A stretch of 64,000 nucleotides of DNA from Haemaphysalis longicornis (GCA_013339765.2 JABSTR010001142.1:58501-122500), one strand, 5' to 3'; positions 1 through 11,509 are shown, counted from the stretch's first letter. Numbers and translations are program-made. Notes: generated by a model from the letters alone, not told the origin.

Positions 1-1573
1 GCCACCTCGGGAATTGTTGATCTGAGTTCTTTCTTGCTTTCTCGTCAAAGTGTCTTCTTGCGTTCCTCAGGGGAAGGGTTATGTAACTTATGTGGAAGAG
101 AAGCCGCTGCAGACTCCGAGAAGTCGTTGAGAATTGTCTCCCTCGCGAGCCTACGGGTCTCCTCGTTCCCGGGGTTACCGGTGCGGCCAGGTATCCACTG
201 CACTCGTATATCGATGTTATGGTCACCCTGGAAGGTTCCAAAGAGTTCTTTTATACGATTAGACGTAGTGTGTCGTCGCGGTGGGGTGCGGCACGCTTCG
301 ATGGTTTAAAAACACGAAAAGGCGGGGATCAGCAATTGAACGAAAACCGCATTGTTTTAAAACTCGCGCGTATTTGTGACGCCACCCGGGTGCAGCACGT
401 GATTGGCTGACGCGCTAGGAGGAAAAGGCTGCGGAAAAAGGGAGGTCCGTTGTTTTGCTCTCTTGTATCTTTCCCCCTCTCTAGCCCTTTCCTTAATTAC
501 AACTTACTCCTTCGCCTCCTTCACCACATCTATGTACAGGAAGAAGGCAGATGAGTTCCTTCTCTCCAAATCTTCTTTTTCTTTGTGAGGGGAACGGCAA
601 CCTCGGTCTGCAATTGTTTGTGGACGTTTATTGCCTTCTTTACAGCCTATCTGGAACATCGTAGGCTTTTTCGCCTTCGGGCCGTGCTAACACGAAGCCA
701 CCAGCAGGCCTCGTGACCTAGAAGGCGCTCGCCGCATGAGTCAGAGCGCTCGGCAGGCGTCTCGTCGCAGGTGTTTTGATTCAGCAGCTAGCGCCGGGAA
801 ATCGCGTACAACGTGGCCCGTCCCTTCGAGACGGCGCACACGACGCGCTGCCAGCGAACAGCCGTCGTCGCCTTGGTGATCACCACAGCGGCTGCGGCAG
901 CGTGCGTCATCAACCGAAGGCATCTTGCGCGGCTGCGTTTCGTTCGAGGCAACGCCCTTAGATAAGAAGGCCTGTTGGAGGTTCACGTACCACTATCATC
1001 ATCACCCCGACAACTTCTCCATCTCCCCCTTCTTTTTCTCTCTCAACGTTTGAAACTACAAATCGTTGCTGGTGGACTCACGCTATGAGAAAATTAACTC
1101 TCACGGAGGTTCAATGTGTCGGACGTGTGTTTTCTACAAGGCGTTGCGCGAAGTCGCGAGAGAGGCCTCGGCGACAAAACCTTCGGAGGCGAAGGCGTAC
1201 GCGACGGCCTGCTCTTTTCTCGGCGGCGGCGGCGGTAAGGCATCGTCGATCTGCGTCAGCCGTTGGGCGGGTGACCTTTAAGAGAGATGCGGGTTGTTGC
1301 TTCACGGGTAGAGTTGTGGCAACTGCGATTGTGACGGCGGAAAAGAGGGATCACCCGCGGCATACCCCGGCTGCTGCAGTGACGCGCGCGAAGCGGAATT
1401 ACAAGAGTTGGCGAACTCGATATCTTCTCGATGGCACGTGCGTGGGCGTGTGTGTTCTTTTGCGAGCCGGGTTTTTAAACCGACGTGGCTTCCCCGCCAC
1501 GGGGAGTCTGAGCGCCGAGAAGTGTGCGGTTAGCCGCCATCACAGACGATTTTTTTGAACGTTGGGTGTTTAG
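1..1573. other. No gene recognised
   Basis: The six frames give only short overlapping ORFs in a moderately GC-rich stretch. I see no domain, splice pair or repeat end that supports a gene. Confidence 0.5.
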
Positions 1574-2002
1574 AGGGACTCTGCAACAATTTTTTCGACT
1601 TCTTTGATCGTAAATGCTTTCAAAACGTAGTCAACAAACAGATTCGGTACATATAATAAAGGGTCGCAAAGTACCCAACCAAAAATTACTGCTCGCTTAT
1701 CGGATAGCTTGGAAACTTGCTCAAAAAAATTTTCTTTCCCGGTCTTGGCGTTCTTCTACCGCTCAAAAAAACGTCATTGCAGCGGTGTAGCGGCTATTGG
1801 CCGGGTTTCTTTCAGTTGCAGCAATGGCGGCATTCGATAGCCACTTTAGAAAAAAAAGCCACAAATGCAAAGCAGAAACGGAAACCGCCCACCCGCTGCG
1901 ATTAGCAAATCAGGCAGTGCCTGCGATAACTGCAGCTTTCGCTGTGCTTCCAGACGCGAAGGAAAGAGTGAAAGCGTTTATCGGCAGTGTTGCGGAGTCC
2001 CT
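1574..2002 (+). mobile_element. TTAA-type short inverted-repeat element, copy E1
   Basis: A 429-bp element starts AGGGACTCTGCAAC and ends GTTGCGGAGTCCCT, an imperfect terminal inverted repeat. The flanks are TTAG and TCAA, decayed forms of the TTAA target expected for piggyBac-like elements. The whole body aligns by eye with 57261-57707, sharing blocks such as 'AAAAATTACTGCTC' and 'CTTCCAGACGCGAAGGAA'. It has no transposase, so it is non-autonomous. Assignment to piggyBac rests on TTAA and the ends only. Confidence 0.7.
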
Positions 2003-2029
2003 TCAAAGCGCCCAACCTGCACCTCGGCT

Positions 2030-2226
2030 CTGAGTCTCACCGTAGTGGAGGGCTCCCCGGATAATTTGACCACCTGGAGGTGTTCAACCTGCGCCGAAAT
2101 ACGGTACACACGGTCGTTTTCGCTTTTCGTCTCCATCCGAAAAGCAACCACCGCTGCTGGAATCGAACCCGCGTCCTTGGACAAAGCAGCAGAACGGCTT
2201 AGCAGCCACTGAGCCACCGCGGCGGG
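2030..2226 (-). mobile_element. tRNA-derived SINE (Ruka-like), 3' truncated
   Basis: On the minus strand the copy opens with CCCGCCGCGGTGGCTCAG (A box TGGCTCAGTGG) and has a B box GGGTTCGATTCC, then the SINE body down to CCTCCACTACGG. The usual GTTAAACCCTACAATCAATC tail is missing. The tRNA-like head, the conserved body and six or more related copies in the window support a SINE. The Ruka name is from memory. Confidence 0.85.
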
Positions 2227-2230
2227 CGCC

Positions 2231-2945
2231 ATCATAGACTAGTGCGCTGGCGACTCTACCGGGGCCGCCACTGCTGCTTCCGAACACGGAAGCGACTTTG
2301 TGCGGCGCTGCCGTTGAACGACCTAGTTCCATTGCTGCTCGCATCGCGAGCCATGGAGGCGCCGGATGCAGCCCCGGCACTGAAATTTCAGTCCGCTTGC
2401 GATACTTGGCGCAACTTGGCGGATATTAGAACCCGGACGCGGAAGGCCAGTTGCACAGCGGTGAGGCGGAGAGAGAGAGACAGAGAGAGAGATCATTGTC
2501 ACAGAAAGAGAGCGGGACACCTTACTGCATCCCAGATACGCAACGTGGCAGTTAGCTGGACGCCAAAGTGCGACGATTGGCCACCGTTTAGATAGTGTCC
2601 CCACGTCGCGTGCTATAAAAAAGAATTCATGGGACATTATTTGGGTAACTAATCAAAAAGTGCCTCTCTACTGTGTACAAATACCGTCATTAGTATAGTT
2701 TGAACAAGGATCGGCGAATACCACGAAATATTTGTATTACTGGCTTTATGAAAGCCATTATCGGTTTACAGGGAGCTTTTTCATTAAAAGGGGATTTCTT
2801 TAAACGCACACCAATGCAGCCACAGAGTTTCCGGAAGAGGAAATTTCTGTATATTTACAAGACCGTGCTCCAATTACTTTTGACGGCACCATGTATACGG
2901 CGTTGCCGCGTTGCTCTAAACTGAATTCGGTATCATTTTCTCAAT
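2231..2945. other. No gene recognised
   Basis: A short GA-rich patch near 2467-2512, otherwise unremarkable sequence with only small ORFs. Confidence 0.5.
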
Positions 2946-2946
2946 T

Positions 2947-3268
2947 AGGGGCGAAGCCTCTTAGGTGCTGGGGCTGTTGGCGTCTCCTGTCGTCGTCGTA
3001 CTCATCGTCTCATGTAGTCCCGGTACTAAAGCACCGGGACACTCGTTTACACCTCGCGCTATAACGCTTCGTGCTTCAAAGACACGAGACTTTTACAGCA
3101 AAGCTGTAAAAATACCTGTACCCCCCAACCTGTACCCCCTGTACCCCCCAAAACCAAAAGTACCTGTACCCCCAATGGTTTCATCTCCTTTGGCAAAAAC
3201 GCCAAGGCGCCCAGAATACACTTATGCACTTCATGCTTCGCCCGTTCCCAGGTTTCCCATTAATTGAG
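2947..3268 (+). repeat. GGGGCGAAGC-ended repeat, family C copy 1
   Basis: The unit starts AGGGGCGAAGCC and ends at ATGCTTCGCCC, so the ends are short inverted repeats. Internal landmarks (CGCGCTATAACGCTTCGTGC, CTGTACCCCC runs, TTGGCAAAAACGCCAAGGCG) recur at 34835-35165 in the same direction and at 32832-33095 and 46635-47375 in reverse. No protein is encoded. Confidence 0.7.
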
Positions 3269-3290
3269 ATGGCCACGGACATTTTCCTTA

Positions 3291-3840
3291 AAAGGGGCAT
3301 GAAGGCGAAATACAACTAATTTCGTTCAATTTGAAATAACTGGCCTTTGGTAGCTCACTCAGATCCATCACAGCCATGAGAGATGTTTTTTCAACCAAGG
3401 AAATATAAGGCACGTTAAAAAAATTAGCAGTGGCTTAGCTCGGCTATGCCAAGATATACGTAGCGTGAGCTAAGGTTCAGCTGGTTATTCTTAGGTTTCC
3501 TGGTTGTCTAGGATCAACTGATTATCATGCTTGCTGCTGCTGAAACGATTTACAATCCAAGCCAATACAATACAACACAATTTAATCCAATCCAACCCGA
3601 TCCAGTCGCGGCGGTGGCGGCTCCGGCGTGCCAGCTGGGCGCCGTGTGACGTCACTGCTCCTCGCGCATGCGCAGCACGGCTCGTCCAGGAGCCACGCGA
3701 AACTGCTCAACCTCGGCCAGTGTAGCTCACACTACATAATTTCAAATTTCGCGCTGCAGTGACGTAATAGGGTCAGATACTAAAGACATAGCTATCAGTG
3801 AGTTAACTGCAAGTTAGCATTCAAGTGATACGGTCAAACG
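3291..3840 (+). repeat. Family A repeat, copy 1, split by an ATTGG-core element
   Basis: The left end TTAAAAGGGGCATGAAGG resembles TTAAAGGAGCCATGAAGA at 30134, and the right block GTTAACTGCAAGTTAGCATT matches 30263-30285. The two halves are separated by the ATTGG-core element at 3460-3735. It probably belongs to the TTAA-ended group, but its second end was not found. Confidence 0.5.
3418..3735 (-). repeat. ATTGG-core element, copy B1
   Basis: Ends GTAGCGTGAGCTA (3460) and TAGCTCACACTAC (3723-3735) are inverted repeats. The outer module with TTAGCTCGGCTATGCC is shared with the other copies. Inside is a run of AATCC/AATAC pentamers (3553-3605) and the module CCTCGCGCATGCGCAGCACGG. Related full copies lie at 13796-14283 and 37363-37892, both reversed. 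Confidence 0.65.
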
Positions 3841-5324
3841 GAACTCCAGGCCCCACTACAATTGCACTATCATGTTTCTTGGCGGCAGCACCTAGGCGGC
3901 AGCCGATCGCACAAACCAGATCCTTTTTTTTTTTAACAGAAACGAAAGAGGTCCCAAAGTTGAGAACTGTCGGGGGAACCTCGTTACATGACGTAGTTTT
4001 AATAGAACAGAACGCAGCAAGCAGTTGAGCATGTTTTAGAACATCCTAAAACATAATCAAGACAAGCAAAAACAAGACATCGAACAGGAACCATGCAGTA
4101 ACGCTTCATTGAGAATTGACGCACGAATAATTAGGAAAAGCATGAGCAAAAACACAATTAAATAGTTAACTAGACATGTAGTTCTCTAAGCAGATGTAAT
4201 TTTAATGAATTGAGGAAAAGAATGCTATGTGTAACTTGACTTAGTTTCTTCCAGGTATATTGTTCCGTGTCGAGACACACCAGCAAATTTTGCGGTCTGT
4301 TTGCGCGTAGTTCGTACGCACTTTCGGCGTCAAGAAACTGTTTCGGGCAGATAATCAGCTGTTATTTGTGTTAATGAGATGCTCCATGGCAATCCTTCGA
4401 TGAATATGTGTTTATGGACAAGGCGATGCATAAATGAAGCCAGATTTAAAATTAATAATTCGTTACCGGAAGCCCGCTGTTAAGGTCCACTCACGAGGTC
4501 AGCGACCAGGCGCCCCGGCCTTGCGTGTAAAAGGATAGATCCCGCCGCCCAGTCTGGAGGCACAGCACTGCCAACACTACGCTGTGGTCGTCGTCAATTC
4601 ACTGCAGCGTGTTCGGCAGACGGCTTGTCTGGATGGCGAGAATGCCGCGGGACTAATCCCCTTTACGAAGGCAGACGGCCCCGCCAAGTTCCGAGGATTG
4701 TGCGCGTAGCGGACAACGAAAGGGTAATTATCTTCGTCTGACCCCACGGTAGCGGCGGCTTTCCCGCGAGATCCCTTTGTCGCACACCACCGTAGGAACG
4801 GCTGCTCTTCGGTAGCCGCCGCTTTTCGCCCCGACTTTTCGGAGTCGTGTGTACTCGCCGCCATGTGCTTGCTTCCCTGCGCACAGGCTTTTGACCCGAA
4901 GGTGGTGGCGCATAATTGAATATTCGGCAAATGGCTGAGTGACAGCTGTCTGCGTGATTTTGGGTCCTCCCCTACGCGTGTACGGACGCTGGAAGGGCGT
5001 TCCCGAGAGAGAGTAATACCGAGGTGTTATAAGCCCGAACTTGGCCGTTAAAGAGCGTTCTTGTCTGAGCTCTCAGCTAGGCAGTTCCCGGCGAGACAAG
5101 GAGTCTGGACCGCTGAAGCTAGGTTGGAATTTGCGAGATCGCGTCGGAAGTTTAGGGTACAGCTGTGTACCGAGCAACCAGACGGGTCCTGCCGGCGGGA
5201 ACAGAGGCCCGGCCATCGTTTCTCGATGCGGTTTGCGTATGTTCCGAGCATAGGAGAGTTATACGGAGTAGAGAAGCTCGAGTGACTTGTGCGCACTTAA
5301 AGCTAGCGTCTAACTGCAGTTTGA
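3841..5324. other. No gene recognised
   Basis: AT-richer until about 4450, then more CpG-rich to about 5300, with overlapping short ORFs on both strands that share no domain. No feature supported. Confidence 0.45.
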
Positions 5325-6300
5325 AGTTTTTAGATGCGAAGCATCTCATGGTCGGGGCTAATTCCCTCCCTCCGCCGTGCGGCGTCCACACCAGGCCAGG
5401 CACCAGGCCAAGCACCGCTGATGGCCAGGCACCGCTGATGATGATTGTGGTAGGATGCCCCTAGGGATTGGCCAACCAAAGAATCCGTCACGAGATAGCT
5501 TCGCGTTCAACCACCGTCGTCATCTTCCCGTAGGGGAACCTCCTCCCGTAACGCCACGATGAGTGCCACGGGCAACGCCGTCGGTATAACGCCACCTGCA
5601 ACGTTAGCGTCAACGTCAGTGTCAGCGCCGCGTACAGCGGCGCGGAGAAGAGGGCACAACAAGAACAAGAAGAAGGAGCAGGACCTCCTCCTGCCGTGAT
5701 CGTCCACCCGGAACACGAAGACGCCGACCTCATCCCGAGCCAAGACTTGGTGCGCCTGATCAAACACGCGAGTCCGTGCGCGGCCGTGCGCAAGCGCCAG
5801 GACATCATGGACCGGGACGAATACTACAACTGGATGAGGATGACAAACGCGGAACAACATGAGCTACTGCGCGAGATCATCCACCGGTAGACGACGCCAT
5901 CAGCACCTCCGTTACGGGTCTTCTTCTCCGGACCGGCTGGTTGCAGCAAGACGTTCGTCCTCCGGCTTGCCATGAAGCTCTACAACCCGTACAGCAACAC
6001 CGGCAACAACACCGCCTATAACGCGTTCGTCATCTGCGCGAGCACCGGAAAGGCGGCTGTGGCAGTGGGAGGAACCACGGTGCACGCGGCTTTCAAGCTC
6101 TCTCGGAAGACCACCGGCCCCAACAAGGACGGAGGCCTCAGCGCCAGCGAGTTGAACACCTTCCGCGTGGCCTTCCGCAACGTGAAATGCGTGATCATAG
6201 ACGAGGTGAGCATGATGTCTGCGGACAACCTAAACGCAGTCGACTTGAGTCGACCCCATGGCTGCTTCGCATACTACTCAGGGTTCCCCTGCGGGAAAAT
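5325..6300 (+). mobile_element. Inverted-end element carrying a Pif1-like helicase remnant
   Basis: The left end has the hairpin GATGCGAAGCATC followed by TCATGGTCGGGGCT. The right end, read in reverse, is ATGCGAAGCAGCCATGGGGT (about 6255-6275), so the ends are inverted repeats of about 20 bp. The same pair bounds 48463-48860. Between them lies a helicase fragment described separately. Helitrons are the usual carriers of Pif1-type helicases but do not have inverted ends, so the class is unresolved. Confidence 0.5.
5696..6234 (+). pseudogene. Pif1/Helitron-type helicase fragment (broken)
   Basis: A single reading frame runs through the stretch with one in-frame TAG at 5888-5890. After the stop it shows a P-loop GPAGCSKT (about 5931-5954), where family members usually have Gly before Lys, then STGKAAVAVGGTTVHAAF, and a Walker B VIIDEVSM (about 6191-6214). 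That order is typical of superfamily 1B Pif1-like helicases, which unwind DNA and in Helitrons drive rolling-circle transposition. The rest of the helicase and any Rep domain are absent; the frame runs into the element's right end. A dead copy is the best reading. Confidence 0.75.
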
Positions 6301-6539
6301 GGTGTATTTTTTTTTTCTTTATATTACTCATGTACCCAGTTAATCTAATGTAAATAGTTGTATATAAAGTCTTCGTTTCCCCTCATCAAATCCAAACGCC
6401 TCAAGTTCGTCAATTCGACTGCCATCTCTGAGAACTTCAACACCATCGCCCTGCGAGCCTCCTGCCAAATCAACCGGAGCCCGGCGATTGGTTCCTGATC
6501 GGCACCCGACTTCGGGGAAACGAACATCAACAGTCTTTA

Positions 6540-7010
6540 CTCACGCCTAGGTTAAGGTAGAGGGGCATGGAATGAGACCGAAAAGGAGCAAAACTAATGA
6601 TCTGGAGAGCCTGATTTTGAATGATTTGGAGAGGTTCGACATGGGTAGCATATGCATTGCCCCACGTTGAAATGCAGTACGAAAGATGACGATGAATATA
6701 TGCATAGTATAACCAAACAACAGTGCGTGGTTGAAAATAAGGGCGTGCTTTGATAAGGACATGAATTCTGAAAGGTACCTTTTTAAAGCAATGATTGCGC
6801 GTGGTAATTAAAATTAACTTCAAATTTTTGTTGAGGACAACGCTGAGAAATCTCGTGCTATCGGATAAGGAGATATAGTGGTTGTCGAGAGTTAAAATTC
6901 CCTGACATAATAGAGAAATCACCGCAGAGTGACTGGGGAGTAGCCACTGCTTTGTATTTCGATCATTCATTTGATGGTATAGGGATAAAATTGGTACCAC
7001 TCTTATCGAG
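6540..7010 (-). pseudogene. CR1/L2-like LINE, C-terminal end of reverse transcriptase
   Basis: A minus-strand frame of 157 residues (6527-7000) contains a late-RT block typical of CR1-type LINEs: VLIKARPYFQPRT, LYYAYIHRHLSYCISTWGN, then QNQALQIISFAPFRSHSMP. Catalytic motifs are upstream and missing. This is a truncated retrotransposon piece, not a host gene. Confidence 0.75.
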
Positions 7011-7028
7011 ACAAAGCAGTATTTTAAT

Positions 7029-7690
7029 CAACCAAACTTGTATTTGTTTTTTTTTTTTTTTAATAGCCTAAAATCTTAGTAGACATTAAGCGAGTCCACT
7101 CTATGCCAGGAAACCAGGTTGGCCTCCCGGATATAGTCCGGCAAGGACCGGTAGGCAGGACCATGGAGCCACCGATGGCAATGCGTGTCTTGCCGCAAAT
7201 TTAGGCCTGCTGCTATCAAACACTTCCTTCGAAGGTCCTTAGTTCCAGGGCATGTCCATATTAGGTGGCGAAGGTCTGCCGGAACCGTTTCCTCGCAGCA
7301 GGTTGGACATTTCGCATGTCCTCGGTAGTCCCCTTTCCATCCACTCGTGCGGGCAGGAGTAAGAGCCACGCCCAGTCGGATCCTTCGTAGTAACCTCCTC
7401 CATCCTGGTAAGATTGAGGGGGAGGAGAACCGAACACGGAGGTATGAGAGCACGCATTCGGCGTCCAAGATCCCCCTTTTGCAGCCATTCGTGTAGCACA
7501 TGGTTCACTTGGGAGCTGGGCGGGGGATGGGCCGGGCTGTTGTGTGACAGGAAGTCAGCCCGTTAATTTCCTACAATACAGGTGTGACCAGGAACCCATG
7601 ACACAATCACCTTGCATGGCATTTTGCTGTGCAGCTGGTGGATGCGCTGTCTTCACTGTTTGTCTTCAGTGCTGCTCCTTTGGTGTAGAA
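7029..7690 (-). pseudogene. RNase-H-type LINE (I/Jockey-like) 3' end
   Basis: Read on the minus strand, the piece starts with the end of an RNase H domain (VIVSWVPGHT, near 7600) and runs into a 141-residue frame (7501-7076) holding a zinc-knuckle-like stretch CPTCCEETVPADLRHLIWTC. It ends before a poly-A tail, seen as a T run at 7029-7044. A stop and frame breaks lie between the domains. This fits a 5'-truncated LINE copy. Confidence 0.7.
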
Positions 7691-7699
7691 GGCATTTCT

Positions 7700-8165
7700 T
7701 TCCAAGGTGGTAGCTACAGGTTACAGGTGGTAGCTGTCCTAGGTAATTTTCTAGTAAATTTCAGGACTTCTCTTTATTCAGGACTGCGCCGCAGTGTCTC
7801 GTGTCGCCGTGAGGGACGAGACAGACTCCGATATCCAAACTATGTACAGTGTATGTACAGGACATAAACAAGGGAGCAGAACTAGCCCGCAGTGGGGCAT
7901 AGGCGCTTTCCCGGGTCTAGCCGGCGCAGGCGGGACTCTACCCACTACCCATGCAAGTTAGAAAACAAAATACCCCTTTCCCCCCGAGGAGGGCAGCATA
8001 AATACCGTCTACGAGAGAAGGGGAAACGTTGAAGAAATGAAGAAAACAAGAAAAAATTCACGCATCTCCACGAAGTGCATCATGACGAGTGGGCGAAGCA
8101 CTGGGGATCGTTTTTACCGTAAACACACCCGTGGCATTGCCTACTCGCGCATGTAAATGCGTGAC
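7700..8165. other. No gene recognised
   Basis: No domain, repeat end or RNA gene seen. Confidence 0.4.
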
Positions 8166-8169
8166 AACG

Positions 8170-8275
8170 CGTGTGTACAGTATATACAATTCCAATCCAA
8201 TCCAGTTCAATCCAATCCAATGCTTCTCGCGCATGCGCAACACTGTATACACGGACGCCAAGGGACAAGCCACGG
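8170..8275. repeat. Short ATTGG-type hairpin repeat
   Basis: AATCC pentamers (8188-8220) and the module TCTCGCGCATGCGCAACAC are enclosed by GTGTACAGTATATAC and ACTGTATACACGG, which pair as an imperfect hairpin. It is related to the ATTGG-core elements elsewhere. Confidence 0.5.
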
Positions 8276-8295
8276 ACAAAGCGAGGCCCTAAGGT

Positions 8296-9690
8296 CATCA
8301 TCACCAGCCTATGTACGCCCGGCAAAGGCCTCTCCCATTAATCTCCAATTAGCCCAGTCCTGTGCTAACTGCGACCAATTTATCCCCGCAAACTTCTTGA
8401 TCTCATCTGCCCATCTAACTTTCTGTCGCCCCCTGCAACGCTTGCCTTCTCTAGGGATCCACTCTCGACCCTTAATGACCAACGGCTATCTTGCGTTCGC
8501 ATTACATGCCCTGCCCACGTCCATTCCTTCTTCTTAATTTCTACTAATATATGTCCTTAACGCGCGGTTGTTCCCTGACCCATTCCACTCTCTTCTTGTG
8601 TCTTAATGTTACACCTATCATCTTCCTTTCCATTGTTCACTGAGTCATCCTCAATTTAGTTGAACCCTCTTAGTGAGCCTCCAAGTTTCTGCCCAGTAGG
8701 TGAGTACCGGTAAGATGCAGCTGTCATACACTTTCTTCTTCGGGGACAATAGTAGGCTGCCATTCACTATCTGAGAATGACTGCCGTATGCACTCCATCC
8801 CATTCTTATCCTTGTAATTATCGCTGCCTCATTGTTGGGATTCGGGGTCAGAACTTGGCCTAAGTAAATATCTTCGCTTACCACTTCCACTGCCTACCCG
8901 CCGCGGTGGCTCAGTGGCTATGGCGTTGTGCTGCTGAGCACGAGGTCGCGGGTTCGATCCCCGGCCGCGGCGGCCGCTTTTCTGATGGAGGCGAAAAGCA
9001 AAAACGCCCGTGTGTACGAGATTTCGGCGCACGTTAAAGATCCCCAGGTGGTCAAAATTAATCCGGAGCCCTCCACTACGGCGCGCCTCATCGCCCGCGT
9101 TGCGTCGGCGCGTTAAACCCTACAATCAATCATCAATCACTTCCACTGCCTCGCCACCTATCTCAAACCGCAGTGCTGTCCCGAGGTTATTGATCATTAC
9201 TTTGGTTTTCTGCATATTAATTTTCAGGCCTACGGTTCTACTCGGTCTGTCCAGTGCGGAAAGCATGCTTTGCAATTCGTCCCCCGAGTTACTTAGCAAG
9301 ACAACATCATCAGCAAATCTGAGGTTACTGAGGTATTCTTCATTAACCCTTACTCCCACCTGTTTTCCAGCCAACGTTTTGAATACTTCTTGTAAACATG
9401 CTGCGAATAGCATTGGAGAGATCGTGTCTCCTTGTCTGATGCCCTTCCTTATAGGTATTTTACTGTTCTCCCTATGGAGGATGATGGTAGCTGTAGACCC
9501 ATTGTAGATATCCTCTAGTATCCTTACATAATGCCCATCTACCCCCTGGTTCCGTAATGCCTGAATGACTGCTAGGGTTTCGACCGAGTCAAATGCTTTC
9601 TCATAATCTATGAAGGCTATACATAGGGGTTCAAATACTCAGTGCACTTCTCTATCACCCGATCACTAGCGGGCTGTAGGCTACGAGTTG
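8296..9690 (-). mobile_element. RTE-clade LINE, 5' truncated, interrupted by a SINE
   Basis: On the minus strand the copy encodes an RTE-type reverse transcriptase: LRFADDVVLLSNSGDELQSM (catalytic FADD, around 9290-9345), then, beyond the SINE, DIYLGQVLTPNPN, KKKVYDSCILPVLTY and the 3' region. The 3' end, seen as ATCATCACCAGCC at about 8296, is shared with copies at 14922, 17215 and 18238. The 5' boundary near 9690 is uncertain. Confidence 0.85.
8896..9137 (+). mobile_element. tRNA-derived SINE (Ruka-like), full length
   Basis: This is the best copy in the window. It has A box TGGCTCAGTGGCTATGG, B box GGGTTCGATCC, a body to CGTTGCGTCGGCGCGTTAAA, and a CAATCAATCATCAATCA tail. An exact 14-bp target duplication, CACTTCCACTGCCT, lies at 8882-8895 and 9138-9151. 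It is inserted in the RTE reverse-transcriptase frame, which resumes on the other side. Confidence 0.95.
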
Positions 9691-10290
9691 ATCGGTCTCT
9701 TCCGGTTATCAGGTGGTAACCCTAAATACAGCAAGGCAATCATTGCGCTTTAGCAGAGCTCAGGGACGTGTACGCACGGGGAGCATGCCACCAAAGGTGG
9801 TGAAAGCACGCCGCATCCTTTTATCCCCGCCCTGGCGCCGTCAAGAGCGCTTCCGCGGCCCCCCTGCATCCGGCAGCCAAATTACCAGCAGTCCATTTTA
9901 GAGGATAACGAGGTCTCCAATCGGCGTCGCAGGGGGGGCAGGCAGTGCGGCGGCGTCGGTGCTCGGACCCCACACCATCCACACCGTCCCACACCGTCCG
10001 CGCACCGCTCTGCTTGTTCCCGCGTGCACCTTGTGTACAGGTGGCTTAATTGGCGGCGGCCCGTCCCCGGATGTGCGCCGGGGGGAAGAGGGGGCGCTGC
10101 GATCTTCGTTTACATTGACCCGACGAGGGCGCGTTGAGTCGAAATAAACAGGTTTTCTGAACTCGACACCCCCATGTATAAGCGAACGGGGTGGGTCAGA
10201 GAGCCGTCGCGGCGAGTCCAGTCAACTCGGAGGCAGGGGGTGGGTTGGCTCGCTCGTCGGGCTGAGTCGGCGGGCCGCGGGGCGCAGAAT
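9690..10290. other. No gene recognised
   Basis: GC-rich, with the patch CCACACCATCCACACCGTCC near 9970. Nothing further supported. Confidence 0.4.
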
Positions 10291-10291
10291 A

Positions 10292-10861
10292 CCGTATTTG
10301 CGCGGTTCTAACGCGCCCCCAATCGTAACGCGCGGATAAGTTCGCGCAGGAAAATTCGAAAAAAAAAATTGACACTGACGGTACTGCGCAGATGGAAAAG
10401 ACATGACACCACGTACCTGGAAGAGGGAGATTTTATTTGGCGTATGCAGCTCTGGAAGCCAAAAATGAATTGTGCTTCACAAGGTTGCTTATGCAGCTGC
10501 TGCTGGAAATAAAGTTATAGCGGTGAAGGAACACTGAAGCTGCTTGCGATTTCAAGTGCCTTGATCTTCATAATTCTAAGCGTTAGGGGCTACATGCAGA
10601 AGCACAAAAAATGTGCACCAGTTGACCAAGGTGTGCGGCATGCCATTGAGGAATCATTGCGCCGAAATTCACTCACGTGGTGTTGACGGATTGTTTTTAT
10701 TGGATTGAGTTAGATTTACCCGGTACTTCGTGTCCGTTGCGCATGGGAATGCTGCTGGCCGTTTAGAGGCCTATTTCGGTTTTGAGCCCGATTGTAACGC
10801 GCACAAATATTAAGCTACCTTTTAGCAAAAGAGGGTGCGCGTTAGAATCGTGAAAATACGG
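10292..10861. mobile_element. TA-flanked pogo-like MITE
   Basis: A 570-bp element flanked by TA (10290-10291 and 10862-10863). Ends are CCGTATTTGCGCGGTTCTAA on the left and, reversed, CCGTATTTTCACGATTCTAA on the right, both continuing into ACGCGC. TA duplication with CCGTATTT ends suggests the Tc1-mariner/pogo group. No transposase is encoded. Confidence 0.75.
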
Positions 10862-11263
10862 TAGCCCCTTTTCCGGGAACCCCGCCGCTCCCCTCACCTC
10901 GATTCTTTGGACGGGGTTCATATAAACTCGGACGCGTCGAGGTAAGCTGAACCCGCCACTCAACTCAACCCGCCCCCGTCGCGTCCATGTACACGGGGCT
11001 ACGCGCTCGAACCTTACAAGTCCCCTGTCTGCCTTTCGTCCACCAGCATGCTAATATTCTTTTCTTTTGACCCCTTTTTTTACTTCAAGCACCACCATGT
11101 GGCCTTTTTCTCCGGCCGGTTGTTACCGGTTCGCCGTTCGCCGTGTTCTGAGTTAACTGTGGTCAAAGCCCGTTCCTCTGGAAAGCCTTGCGGAAGAATG
11201 TGCACCTGCGTTTTGCATGTACGTAGCAGGTGACTCGTCTCTTTTTTTTTGTACTTTTTTTTT

Positions 11264-11267
11264 CTTT

Positions 11268-11322
<55 letters not shown>

Positions 11323-11505
11323 TTTGAAGGGGTTACGCGCCGAAGCCATACGAGGCCAGCCGTAGTGGAGGGCTCCCGGATTATTTCGACAGCTGTGGGT
11401 CTTTAACGGGTTCCCAGATCTCGACGGGCGTTTTCGCTTTTCGCCGCAATCGGAAAAGCAGCCCGCACGGCAGGTATCGAAACCTCGTCATTGGAGCGCA
11501 AAACT
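11264..11505 (-). mobile_element. tRNA-derived SINE variant with (TAAA)n tail
   Basis: On the minus strand a decayed SINE body with a B-box-like GGTTTCGATACCTGCC (about 11470-11490) and the conserved CCTCCACTACGG ends in GGCGCGTAACCCC and then a TAAA repeat, seen as (TTTA)n at 11264-11324. The A-box head is missing or unrecognisable. Confidence 0.65.
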
Positions 11506-11509
11506 TGCA

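Noticed and set aside
8896..9137. tRNA gene at the SINE head
   Set aside because: The A and B boxes belong to a SINE with body, tail and target duplication, not to a free tRNA.
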